DNA of 59,646 bases, from the IMG/VR virus record IMGVR_UViG_3300005613_000073, positions 1 through 59,646 of that record. The stretch is one strand, 5' to 3'. Below the pieces are notes generated by a model. It was not told the DNA's origin, ran no database searches, and saw only the letters and a list, made by a program, of their open reading frames with translations. Source of the DNA: a virus. Position numbers and translations under genes: made by a program. Shown piece by piece: positions 54,101 through 59,646 of this stretch. The number at the start of each line of letters is the position of its first letter. Within the stretch, counting starts at the first letter, position 1.

Positions 54101-54940
54101 AGAGATACAAATTTATCAAAGTCTATTAATGAAACAATGGCCAATATAGATTTCAGAGATGCCAAGTTTTTAGGTGTTAATAAGAAAGATGTAGCTGATT
54201 GGCTATTTGCTTTGATTAAGTTTGCAGATATGTTTACTGTACTTCCTATATGGAGAGCCTCCTACAAAAAAGCAACATCTGAAGGGCTTACGCACAAGCA
54301 GGCAGTTATAAAAGCAGACAGTGCAGTATCTGCTACTCAGCCCATGAACAGAAAAATAGATCTTTCAAATCTGCAAATAAGTGGAGATGGAGCATATCAA
54401 ATGTTTGCAATGTTCAGTTCATTTACAATGAAGTATGGTAACAGGCAGTCATATCACTGGAGCGGGTGGGCCAGAGGAGCTATTAACAATAGGGATTTCT
54501 TAACATTCTTACTGGTAGAAACAATGGCACCTGTGCTGGGTATGCATTTATTGTTTGGATTATTGCACGGAGAAGATCCAGAAGATTTAATTAAAGACCC
54601 TAAAATGATAGTAGATCTTTTATTGTATGCAGTATCGGGTACACCTATCGTAAGAGATGTGGCTTCTGCTGCTGCTAAGGGGTTTGGAGTTAACAGCCCT
54701 ATTATGGAAGGTATGGATCTCGCAGGAAATGCCCTTGGCTCTTTGATTGCTTTTGCTAAAGATCTTGGAGATGATGACTCTTTTGAAAAAGCCATGTGGG
54801 CTTTCTTTGAATTGTTATCTTACGGCACAGGAATACCAGCCAGCAGGCTTGTACATAAATTCAAAAAAGGAATGGAACAATACAAAAAAGGTGAGGGTAC
54901 AGCATTCAATATTCTGGCACCGGCACCAAGGAGGAATTAA
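42188..54940 (+). CDS. 4250-residue polyvalent ejection protein (gp16 position)
   Basis: A single open frame of 12.75 kb. Features in order: Gly-rich hydrophobic segment (about 199-237) and a second near 275-300; ParB/sulfiredoxin-like motif VVNGHNR (722-728); HExxH site VLVHEIQHLIQ (H1308); ADP-ribosyltransferase-like region (about 1868-2020); a second one starting AFHGTTHDF (about 2084) and ending HYHIFDSNNIKSADP (about 2395); EF-hand-like DDANNDGAISLED (about 2605); the phage polyvalent-protein motif EEIQSDWHQKGRDYG (about 2720); HExxH zincin LHELGHAF (H3066); and an LPD38-like hydrophobic C-terminus (about 3918-4168). YYQ, YFQ or LFQ linkers recur at domain borders. Position just before the tailspike, as for T7 gp16, implies it is packaged in the virion and ejected. 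Confidence 0.85.
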   Translation: MKDVIENVDLQIRKNAEAAVNMSSFLNPDKEAEMFELHKSTEVPVNLLKNLSPDQIRSLKHGNPLDKISRESALIDYYSVPENAAISGDDADNLSKVEADWKALKANDSKDKSIFDELKEAGTSISEKFEQGQIENTLGDLYFKKILLGQEIDENEIAELEARLEEITLTASPDTADYALGEASKIAGQMFDAVWKHKGAIAGSTAIGAGIGSQIPVAGTLTGAGYGALTGFVGSQAKNAYFVEAGMAAKDLSDIRDDNGVPIDPEIIKVAAHAVGAINASLELAGIGFLSLIAKNVGGKVIAKGTVRSLTKKALRDKVVIEALGKVAKDYAIGVAGDAVTEGMQEAVNILSEYISKEVSQKIEGTEFSENELFTAENFGRVGTTMKDVFVGNTVLTIPAGGVSTYNTFTKARKAQQFNDAVKGINETLENSTTKQRSPNKVAEALSVLGMEQDVFIDPDDAKTMFQDNPELLAELELDDATISNYSAEGKLIPFKLNKLFAKLNKEQFDIVRPWIRASEAAMNIKDLQNKDMQKELNNVIEQYETATKDEDYFQENIKRVKQELVDSGYTEQDAQHVVDLWEAFSRRMAFEGRELSETLERINIERIKRDEFKKRQKSGVQLPLNTARVQKRKAPKVTVPKEKVFKPKTVTEVKKVKDIKKDMPGVTVLKSKEIIYDPERFQFKVTGKEKAGKGLSGKKFNVKLLGVLDVWKDPETDKIYVVNGHNRLQKIREENFPYVPVNFIDAKSAKEARAIGALLNIGTGSGSAIDAAIFIKESEYTIQEVTEMLPEKKVVTDGIALSRLSRKVLLEVQRGEFDEDLAVLIGANLENIEDQKEVISAVKRKENPSKKWLREYIRQVQFAPQIEESTMGLFGEMVSTRSLFNERAEVSNAIVTRLSKDKQLGTIAAKAGFIEEKGAGKINVKTAKGLAQFAKQATEVFQKLSVTKGEISNIVNKYAMELQKSKDKNAVYDAAYKEIRDVLAGQLESGKTLKQSQAERTAKLRQEHNRFPGDTKASMVKEFFDTGKLVNKRKDGSIKYTFTKSAKDNSLIQRTTFDSKNQPMSDKEAPFTKEGLESLIDDSDILVTEKRIKRPDIPKSMRVREGSPLNFLYKIKETAPEGRIATRGDVVVYDTVLSQEEIDQHGLTPIGYEDKTPVFYQFGGIMAERADLGKHDIAERMEYENKSPEEIRKKTGWFRGLDGKWRFEISDKGMKLKRKEFNKHMSTILLSGNSTTLGKLIDHKALFSQYPVLKGTEVEFEHSVNKEPGTWGAQVISPSGSPFNKKIVLNVKNLKNKRYIIEDVLVHEIQHLIQTREGFAPGGSTDTGNAVLTKVIQGFLPVIPRLRMFFNEEYFKNLFEIVDGLNEKDLEKNYIKFKSDFEEAIKKYMPKHDTEMKDLIYSVSKKGVDLSMQSFKELMRNRHYQLGYEIFVRRKELLEKARERNEYKQMLADKYNTTAYGNLITKEEHRTLVEKSDELFRVKKDMRNYATLRLRNDTYAHAMYLEDADNPRNGYNRMYQYYLKDFLKTPFEIYESIKGEFEARETSNRSKMTQAERKGLEPYVLTFQKEGLQPGELVEVDEGIYYQDGKADIERLKLETEKYLDISSYAELSEGKELKTAEQIALHNTVVEIKQVLWDTGYFSDNALYEMRNVKSLDDMEYVEEYLEQAGDLRTKEEIYESNLEVISEDLEAGIAPEELVNEFYEEALENPFELSKKTMGVTEDLMEAGYILPDGTLLDFSGKREGGPIGKRSMDHRQISLPFKSGISGTDAMVAFQKMGAMRIDVRSGLVDLETKPTRSQLDNLKDMILFSEEGVLTVDLQDGDRKLSFDTTSASEAIRKISDFYKVSETLFQAGTEDIYYQDGKADTYFYGGTDLNLREPAPFDTGFGKAVVLARSDAEAREQGGNYVQRVSVNTNKILNLDEGVKYEDAKNTKAWKKKKAELQEERKQAVLREEIDPEYTFLSAEDLEDSFKEEMGNEGDFVFQRELIEELGYEGVVLQKGERDEMLYVFDPKNVSFDPQSNNIYFQTYNTLDRINEVRDTGKASRDTEYLEAVESGDTSKAQQFVDDAANKAGYNVEAFHGTTHDFRVFDPEKKGNVEGFLGKTNYFTSDQTDAESNYGSIGGADLAIRVEEATEQLLNNLEGEQFDIDDITRLTGLTEEQLQERNYIDQDLEVIDENSRELAELMAQKDLYGGEDKVLDVRLKMEKPVTVMANKDRRGVAVFTSDEYIDNGIEGLDLEEAWQDVKEEQGLEDSDRGDYASEIRQFALETSMREPRIVEVLREVIGQEYGGEEAVQDILESLDYSVYEDEINAGELMTVMKQSEHLNYIQDEYDGGLISSDLIRKVFEELGYDSIILENAENAFSNMGLDYDTTHYHIFDSNNIKSADPVTYDTEGNVIPLSERFDTGKEDIYYQDDLGYFSALEQSVSDLQFKTMPAKDLANRIKKIPGLKQEEMEWTGVIEWLELQGNEKVAKADVMTFIEAGGVQLSEVGSILSKEEREERRQEFRENQEEQAREDVREAFEDIYVDKTGRPGPDAWEHFIIDEDADVISLLNKIKHTEEYKEWDEQYEKTLTDAEVIEKISESYVFAVEIAQLFDDANNDGAISLEDTNMGREEWFEYLYDDLYEAALESIQEADAWEENAPSGKHEDYIHPSPEYKNYNEKLLTAPRIKGDFYHQQHWGSVRNVLAHLRSTERKLLIQKSDLQDTFHIEEIQSDWHQKGRDYGYIGGPLGLKIKNLIKQLEKVEAEYRTELERVLSTELKKMTRLEYGLMRKPNATEARMEAYLREQGIDPNAEVYYDTESRQMFREPISPKRREAEVSITVGALLRDLKYKIDDLKTEIRIQKRQEVPDAPFKSSNAWALLVFKRALRLAIDSGHDYISWNPGEVNADMYNIRKQVRSISYNRSSKAFAYITLAGDQRVKSNVSEEKLKGYVGREAAEKLLTKEGDYITLEEEGLEVGGHGMRAFYNTMIPNIVGNYLKKLDKKAKVSVSKLSTGEEVWSVNITDKMKDKVLEGQTLFQKAQGLEPRGSIKMSKNRAQYFISLFQRANLSTALHELGHAFLLELTELVHSGNAPTKMLQDWEIVRNYLGTEIGKLPNRMQHEKFANGWLQYLRTGKAPNSNLVPAFEHFRKWMTFLFKDYEDLPGMTPEMETFFNRMLNADQEANAAIEDNTLSLLTPSVRKALNLTNADAQDIDSLIKKMKLQTRVDVESDRNKNQEKQRKEWAEEAKQQRNSEPVYKLATSLTENKGLDENEIFMEVGQEGLNELKRKDPKLVQKNGRSVKAAADTYNFQSPMDMVVQLLDMQTEKQYVEEYVQQKQIISDSETKAEAVAYEQKAYEQILRKTAEYIQRNNKGSDTRVSMKEIKDQAEKLIANMTMRDATASYKYLGALKKANRLEKKAIMKQDWFEAARQNRMARLNFELYKKSMDMKKNTEAKALSKAKRYASANPSKTLSFEFLQGIKELATRYGLVPDGVQKYLPDKINRKRNLTDLLSSDDDLLDTGAAFSDRFFTDEYVNYKDLTVGEFKNLTDFIDHLYHRGRSEKQNTIEEGETKLIDAVMACIEPMEKIGDIAKVDDNSRWGKTVRQLRDWFADLSMFQFIVQRADGFKTDGPNHRYIWNRLSAADSKKAELKERVAKQLEGPLKRLQEKISSMPATLRTKVPVPYFMQNEGINWTPERALAIALNMGNDYNFDTTIQGYEISRAEAFELTSFLSDSDLDDIQVIWDTVNSLWPELNREFYKINGYYQDKVKAKEIIFPSGKKLKGGYYPIKYDPKLSDIAGEWKEKEDIMNASGALFPVVSVKAGHMKGRLGGAGRPVYLSLSVLSEHIETATSYIAFGSAAREVYKIMNHGQYKEAMTKTFGSALKSKVRPILASVARPQPNKMTAIGRLMNKQRSLATAYILGANVSVALKQPFSVFGWANREGMSALLDAFYFCCFDRGETFRVATEYSTTIRNRDTNLSKSINETMANIDFRDAKFLGVNKKDVADWLFALIKFADMFTVLPIWRASYKKATSEGLTHKQAVIKADSAVSATQPMNRKIDLSNLQISGDGAYQMFAMFSSFTMKYGNRQSYHWSGWARGAINNRDFLTFLLVETMAPVLGMHLLFGLLHGEDPEDLIKDPKMIVDLLLYAVSGTPIVRDVASAAAKGFGVNSPIMEGMDLAGNALGSLIAFAKDLGDDDSFEKAMWAFFELLSYGTGIPASRLVHKFKKGMEQYKKGEGTAFNILAPAPRRN

Positions 54941-54943
54941 ATT

Positions 54944-57820
54944 ATGACTGTAGCAAGCAGTGTAAACAAGACAGCGCGGTTAGCTTGTGACGGTGTAATC
55001 ACTCGTTTTGACTTTACTTTCAAGATCTTTGAATCCGCAAATCTTCAGGTTTATTTAACGAACGTGCAGACAGACGCGGAGGCCTTGCAGACTGAAGTCA
55101 CTGATTACACTGTAACAATTAATGATGATTACACAGGATACATCACGTTCGGCACAGCTCCGAGTTCTGCATATGTTGTCACAATTATTAGGGAATTAGA
55201 TATTGTGCAAGAAACAGATCTCAGTAACCAGGGTGCGTTTTTTCCTGAGGTACTTGAAAAACAACATGATAAAGGCATTATGATAGCTCAGCAACTTAAA
55301 GAAGAGCTAGACAGATGTCTTAAAGCTCCTTTGACAAGTACCGATGACCCCACTACTTTATATGGCGAACTAGAAGCGGCTGCAAATGCTTCAGAAGCGT
55401 ACACCAGCACTTATGAAGAAACTGTCACCGACTTAGTTAAGCAGACATTTACAGTAGATTTTAACATAGATGCTACAAAACGAAATGTAGCCATACATGT
55501 GAATGGCCTGAAGCAAGCAGGATCTGCTTTCACTTTAGTAGACGCAAGTGGGAATGTGGTAGTTTCAGGCACAACTAAATATGTGAAGCTTAACGAATAC
55601 ATCAATCAAGGAGATCTTTTTGAGGCTTCTTCTCTTGATATTACAGGAACAGGAACAAGCTCTTACAGTGCTGAAACTTTATTATCTACCTTTGGAGGAG
55701 ACTTGGCTACTGCAATAACAACAATAGGTGCTCTTGACAGAACACTATTGATGGATACAGCTATTAATCTTACTGAGGATGTAACTGTACCTAGTAATAT
55801 AAGTCTAAGATTCACACCTACTGGAGTAGTTACAATTGCTTCAGGTAAGACTCTTACCATTAATGGCAATATTGATGCAGGAGCTTATCAGATATTTGCA
55901 GGCAGTGGAACTGTTGCAGGAATAGAAGGGCATGACATATGGGTTGAGTGGTTCGGTGCTTATAACGACCCTGCAAATGTTGGAGGTGCAGCAGCCATAT
56001 TAGCTAATACTACTGCTTTTCAAACTGCTTGTTCTTATGAGGGTAGTAGAGTTACTACTCTTAGAAGTACCTATTATCTAGATGAACAAGTGAACTTATA
56101 CCCTGGGGTGACTTTAGATTGTGCGGACAGTGTTATACATTTCAATAAGAAAATAACTTCTGTTGGCTCTGGTTTTTTCTTGATTCGAGATAACAAGCTT
56201 TGCAATATTCAGTTGCTATTTTTTAATTGTGCTAATGCTGCTGCGGGTGCAGCTCTTTCGATAATTCAGATAGGCAGACATTATACTGATTCTGGTGTAG
56301 ATGCTCCTATACCTGTTGGATGGGTTGAAGCCAAAAACTGTATTGTAGAGAATATTACTTTTGACGCTGAAGGACTTTTGGACGCAGGTGGTCAATATGT
56401 CAATCCAATTTTTTATTCCAATAAATCTTATAACATTACAATTAGAAATATTGAGGCTATTGGTAGAGACATATTCTATAACCTGATACACAATGAAGGG
56501 TCGCAGGATTATTCTGGGGCAGGTACAGTTTTTGATTTCAGTTATAATGTTTTAATAGAAAATATTAGAGCATATGATTTTGACACACTCGATAAAGAGT
56601 CAGTAGTTATAAGTGTTAGATCAGGTAATACAGTTATAAGAAATGTTGAGGTAGAAGGGTGTGGCCAGACAGTGCATTTAACTACTGCACCTGTGTCTCA
56701 AAATGAAAGTGACAACGCTTACATATCAGGCAATCACCAGTTAGTGGACAATGTTATTTGCATTGATACTAAAGTTAAAGCGGTAGCAGGTCCTCTTGCT
56801 ATAATCAAAGTATTTTCTCAGACAACTGATGAAACAGACACGGAAGAAATAGCAATGCAGACCGTGAGAAATGTGAGTATAAGAGCTAATACTCCAGGCG
56901 TAGGGTATACAGGTTTTTTCCATGGCGTGCAAATTAACGAAACAGCCTTTATAGCAGGTTCTGTAACTCGTAATGTAGTAGTAGATCAATGCGACATTGC
57001 CAACTGCGATGTGGGGATATGGGCTTATGGCGGTAGAAACATTACTATCAGAAATTGCCGTAGCAGAATGAACAGAGGAAATGGGATATCTATTGTAAAA
57101 ACTGACTTAGCCGTTATAGATAACTGCCATGTATACAACAACAATGTGGATTCTGATTATTCTAACGAAGCCAGTTATTCTGGGCATGGTATACAAGTTA
57201 GACCTTATCTTAATTCTATGTTCTATATTACTAATTGTAGACTTGGAAGTTCAGAACAAACGATTGGAGCAGAAACACAGTTAAATGCGATACATATACA
57301 CACGCATGACGGTGATAAGCACCAGGGTGTATATGGGCATATTCAGAATTGTATTATTGATAACTACAAATCAGGAAAGTATGAGGTGTATTGTATAGAT
57401 AATGATTCTTTTATAACTATGGATAATGTAATTAACACTAATAAAGAATTAAGACTATCCGGCATATATGACCACACAGCTAAGCCTACAAAATATATGA
57501 TTGAAAAATATCATATCACATACAACAGAAACCTGGCAGCAGCAGCCACACCAGGTTGGCAGTGTGTGAGTAGATATGACGATGCTTTAACAGGGACCAC
57601 AACAGCAGGTAATGCTACTTTAGCTTTTGCGGACACTTCAGGTATGTTGGCTACTGATGTTGTTGGGGTATTGAATGATAGCGGTGATTTTGAATGGTTT
57701 ACCATTTCAAGTGTAGATTCAGGTATTCAGATAACATTGTCAGGTAACTTGGCTGTTACAGCCACTACAGGCAATAGAGTTGTTTTTTGTAGATGGGCTG
57801 CGTTAGCAGTATTAACATAA
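54944..57820 (+). CDS. Tailspike with T7-type attachment domain and parallel beta-helix
   Basis: 958 residues. Residues 1-150 resemble the T7 gp17 N-terminal domain (GVITRFDFTFKIFES, VTIIREL, then a coiled LEKQHDKG helix). From about 320, WVEWFGAYNDP and later repeating asparagine-ladder-like turns (NCIVENITFDAEG, NITIRNIEAIG, NITIRNCRSRM) indicate a right-handed beta-helix of the pectate-lyase type, as in polysaccharide-degrading tailspikes. C-terminal small beta domain from about 880. It likely binds or cleaves host surface glycans. Confidence 0.88.
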   Translation: MTVASSVNKTARLACDGVITRFDFTFKIFESANLQVYLTNVQTDAEALQTEVTDYTVTINDDYTGYITFGTAPSSAYVVTIIRELDIVQETDLSNQGAFFPEVLEKQHDKGIMIAQQLKEELDRCLKAPLTSTDDPTTLYGELEAAANASEAYTSTYEETVTDLVKQTFTVDFNIDATKRNVAIHVNGLKQAGSAFTLVDASGNVVVSGTTKYVKLNEYINQGDLFEASSLDITGTGTSSYSAETLLSTFGGDLATAITTIGALDRTLLMDTAINLTEDVTVPSNISLRFTPTGVVTIASGKTLTINGNIDAGAYQIFAGSGTVAGIEGHDIWVEWFGAYNDPANVGGAAAILANTTAFQTACSYEGSRVTTLRSTYYLDEQVNLYPGVTLDCADSVIHFNKKITSVGSGFFLIRDNKLCNIQLLFFNCANAAAGAALSIIQIGRHYTDSGVDAPIPVGWVEAKNCIVENITFDAEGLLDAGGQYVNPIFYSNKSYNITIRNIEAIGRDIFYNLIHNEGSQDYSGAGTVFDFSYNVLIENIRAYDFDTLDKESVVISVRSGNTVIRNVEVEGCGQTVHLTTAPVSQNESDNAYISGNHQLVDNVICIDTKVKAVAGPLAIIKVFSQTTDETDTEEIAMQTVRNVSIRANTPGVGYTGFFHGVQINETAFIAGSVTRNVVVDQCDIANCDVGIWAYGGRNITIRNCRSRMNRGNGISIVKTDLAVIDNCHVYNNNVDSDYSNEASYSGHGIQVRPYLNSMFYITNCRLGSSEQTIGAETQLNAIHIHTHDGDKHQGVYGHIQNCIIDNYKSGKYEVYCIDNDSFITMDNVINTNKELRLSGIYDHTAKPTKYMIEKYHITYNRNLAAAATPGWQCVSRYDDALTGTTTAGNATLAFADTSGMLATDVVGVLNDSGDFEWFTISSVDSGIQITLSGNLAVTATTGNRVVFCRWAALAVLT

Positions 57821-57832
57821 GGAGATTTTAAA

Positions 57833-59365
57833 ATGAAAAGATTATTAGTAGTATTTTTAATTGGCTGTAGCATTTATGCAGCAAGTGCTGATCTGCCAAG
57901 TTGGGACACAGATAAATCCTACCCGCCTCAGTTGAGGTTCGGGTGGAGTGATACAGATCCTAAGGCTTTCAATGTAGGCACAGACGGGATCTTAAAAGTT
58001 ATATTTAGTTCACCACTTCAAGCTGCTCCTACTTGGAGCAGTAGTAAACATTATCCTTTCAGTTCTATGTTTGGGTATGATACTGATGCGGGGGATGGAA
58101 CTCTAAAAGGTATAGCGACAGACTCAGACGGTGCAGTATATGTTCAGGCTTTAGGTACAATGGAAGTGGATACAATTGAAGCTACATTCATCGGGGACAT
58201 AAGGACAAACAGCATTTGCAATTGTACAGGTTCACAAACTTTAACCATAGAAGTCTCAGACAATATGGAAAGAGCTTTCTGGATTGTTGGAGATGATGGA
58301 CAAAGATACATGTGTGTTGACACACTTAACACTGATCCTGCTGTCAGGTTAGGTTGCGTGTCCGGCGAGAATGTGTTTGAGGTTGGTTCTTCAGGTATAG
58401 TTATTAATGAACTTGGAGCATCCTACAACACAAGAATTGAGGGCGACACAGACGCAAACTTATTCTTTGCGGATGCTTCTGCTGATAAGATTGGCATCGG
58501 CACGAGTAGCCCTGGTACACTTTTAGAACTTGCTCAAACTAATCCGGACTTTGCTTTAAATTCAACAGGTAATTCAGACTGTTATCAATATTTTAAACAA
58601 AATGGAACCGTTAAAGGTGCTTTTTGGCTTGATGAAAATGTAATCGGTGGAAGCGAAAACGAGTGTATACGGCTCGATGTTGGAAGTTTGGGAGATGGCG
58701 ATTTTATTTTTACTCCAACTGGAAAATTAGGCATAGGCACGAGTAGTCCATATACACCTCTTCACGTTGAGAAAAATGATGCAACTGCTTATGATGAATC
58801 AACAGCATTAACAACTTACAAAGAAGTATCAAGATTAGTTAATTCAAATACAACTGCGCAATCATTTACTGGTTTAAATTTACGTGCTGGTTCAGCAGAT
58901 ATGGGAATTGTTGGAATATATGAAGCTGCAAATCAAGGAGAACTCGCTTTTTTACTCGATAATTTCGAAGCGATGAGAATTAATCATTCCGGCTATGTTG
59001 GCATCGGCACGAGTAGCCCAACGCAAAAGCTACAACTAGAAACAGGTAATTCCGCAGGTGTTGGAATGAATTTAAAAAACACTACAGGTAATGGTGTAGT
59101 TGGTTTGGACGGTGGTGAGGATATATATTTGGATGCTCAGACAGCAGGAGCGGGAATTGAGTTTAGAACGCAGACTGTCAACAGAGCTATTGTGACCGCT
59201 ACCGATTTTAGACCAGGTGCTGATGATACATATTATGTGGGTAAAAACGATGACGACAGTCCGGCAGCATGGAAAGGTATTATCTTAAAAGACACTACCA
59301 ATGGGACTTATTACAGAATAGAAGTTATCAACGGCACTATAACTGCAACTGATTTAACGGATTAA
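57833..59365 (+). CDS. Secreted GIGTSSP-repeat fibre-like protein
   Basis: 510 residues with a Sec signal peptide (MKRLLVVFLIGCSIYAASA, cleavage before DLPS). The body has three GIGTSSP motifs, encoded by nearly identical DNA at about 58495, 58732 and 59002, spaced 80-90 residues apart. The C-terminus (GTYYRIEVINGTITATDLTD) resembles the ends of phage spike or collar proteins. Ribosome site AAGGAGATTTTAAA. Placed right after the tailspike, it should be a tail protein, yet it has an export signal, as do its neighbours at 34869 and 59377. Confidence 0.82.
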   Translation: MKRLLVVFLIGCSIYAASADLPSWDTDKSYPPQLRFGWSDTDPKAFNVGTDGILKVIFSSPLQAAPTWSSSKHYPFSSMFGYDTDAGDGTLKGIATDSDGAVYVQALGTMEVDTIEATFIGDIRTNSICNCTGSQTLTIEVSDNMERAFWIVGDDGQRYMCVDTLNTDPAVRLGCVSGENVFEVGSSGIVINELGASYNTRIEGDTDANLFFADASADKIGIGTSSPGTLLELAQTNPDFALNSTGNSDCYQYFKQNGTVKGAFWLDENVIGGSENECIRLDVGSLGDGDFIFTPTGKLGIGTSSPYTPLHVEKNDATAYDESTALTTYKEVSRLVNSNTTAQSFTGLNLRAGSADMGIVGIYEAANQGELAFLLDNFEAMRINHSGYVGIGTSSPTQKLQLETGNSAGVGMNLKNTTGNGVVGLDGGEDIYLDAQTAGAGIEFRTQTVNRAIVTATDFRPGADDTYYVGKNDDDSPAAWKGIILKDTTNGTYYRIEVINGTITATDLTD

Positions 59366-59376
59366 GGGGGTGAGGT

Positions 59377-59646
59377 ATGAAAACAATTCTAATTATAATG
59401 TTATTGTTGGCTACTCTTTTGCAGGCGAACACAAAGATCAGAAGATCATCACTTGATTCTTCTATCTTTGCGGATACAGCAGAGGCTCAATATATGACAA
59501 TTGAAACTTGCATCATGAACCCTGTCAATGTGCAACAAGCCATAGATAATTATTCATATAATTCTACAGAAGTATGGACAACAGCAGAGGTAAGATCTAA
59601 TACTATTAATACCAGTGCTGAAGTCCGCACAATCATAGATAATTAT
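59377..59646 (+). CDS. Secreted fibre-like protein, N-terminal part (cut by window edge)
   Basis: 90 residues visible. Signal-peptide-like start MKTILIIMLLLATLLQANTK, then a repeated Ala/Glu/Val segment (TTAEVRSNTINTSAEVRTII). GGGGGTGAGGT ribosome site. Continues beyond the window. Third signal-peptide-bearing protein of the right-hand module. Confidence 0.7.
   Translation, partial: MKTILIIMLLLATLLQANTKIRRSSLDSSIFADTAEAQYMTIETCIMNPVNVQQAIDNYSYNSTEVWTTAEVRSNTINTSAEVRTIIDNY

Noticed and set aside
1-59646. tRNA genes or CRISPR array
   Set aside because: I searched by eye for T-arm sequences and regularly spaced direct repeats. The GTTCAA-type hit near 23646 is the terminator loop, and the array near 27 kb has irregular spacing (123, 93 bp) without spacers.
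1-59646. Diversity-generating retroelement, expected for a BPP-1-like phage with Mtd-like parts
   Set aside because: No reverse-transcriptase motif (YxDD) or template/variable repeat pair was seen; only the edge of the left fibre gene is visible, so it may lie outside.
1-59646. T7-type phage promoters
   Set aside because: No copies of a 20-23 base T7-like consensus were found in the intergenic gaps, and no phage RNA polymerase gene is in the window.

Overview
The window reads as tailed double-stranded DNA bacteriophage (podovirus) sequence throughout. There is no rRNA, tRNA, host housekeeping gene, integrase or CRISPR array that I can see. A-T-rich codons and strong Shine-Dalgarno sites fit a low-GC bacterial host, which I cannot name. 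It could be a free phage genome, a prophage or a metagenomic contig.

Layout. (1) Bases 1-18592, minus strand: a complete T7-order morphogenesis block read leftward. It runs small MC-protein, portal, scaffold, capsid, UUCG terminator, tail tubular A and B, gp13-, gp14-, gp15- and gp16-like internal virion proteins, NlpC/P60-like hydrolase, lysozyme, T7-type tail fibre, then a second fibre cut by the window edge. (2) Bases 18617-22422, minus strand: a translationally coupled replication operon (HTH repressor, prim-pol/RepA-type helicase, YopX protein, zinc-ribbon protein, gp6-like exonuclease) closed by a terminator. (3) Bases 22441-22550: a divergent control region with TTGCGTAA operator-like sites. 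(4) Bases 22599-28318, plus strand: many small early genes, including two proteins that resemble shortened DNA sliding clamps, several zinc-ribbon proteins, an HTH protein, a roughly 480 bp gene-free iteron/operator-like array and a RusA resolvase. (5) Bases 28403-59646, plus strand: a second, complete morphogenesis block of the BPP-1/T7 type. It has terminases, portal, Bbp19-like protein, scaffold, capsid, Bbp16-like cement protein, tail tubular A and B, gp13-, gp14- and gp15-like proteins, a 4250-residue polyvalent ejection protein, a beta-helix tailspike, and GIGT-repeat fibre-like proteins that unexpectedly carry signal peptides.

The main oddity is that one shared replication and control core is flanked by two full but clearly non-identical virion-building modules facing outward. 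Gene order and protein lengths match module for module. This could be a real phage-phage cointegrate, two abutting prophages, or an assembly chimera, and the sequence alone cannot decide. No DNA polymerase, phage RNA polymerase or integrase is visible, so those jobs are done by the host or by genes outside the window.

The best candidates for new biology are the double-module architecture, the TGCCA-NN-TGGCA/TTGCGTAA array whose motif recurs at the repressor promoter, the paired clamp-like proteins, the giant ejected polyprotein with ADP-ribosyltransferase-like domains and recurrent YYQ/LFQ linkers, and the secreted fibre-like proteins.
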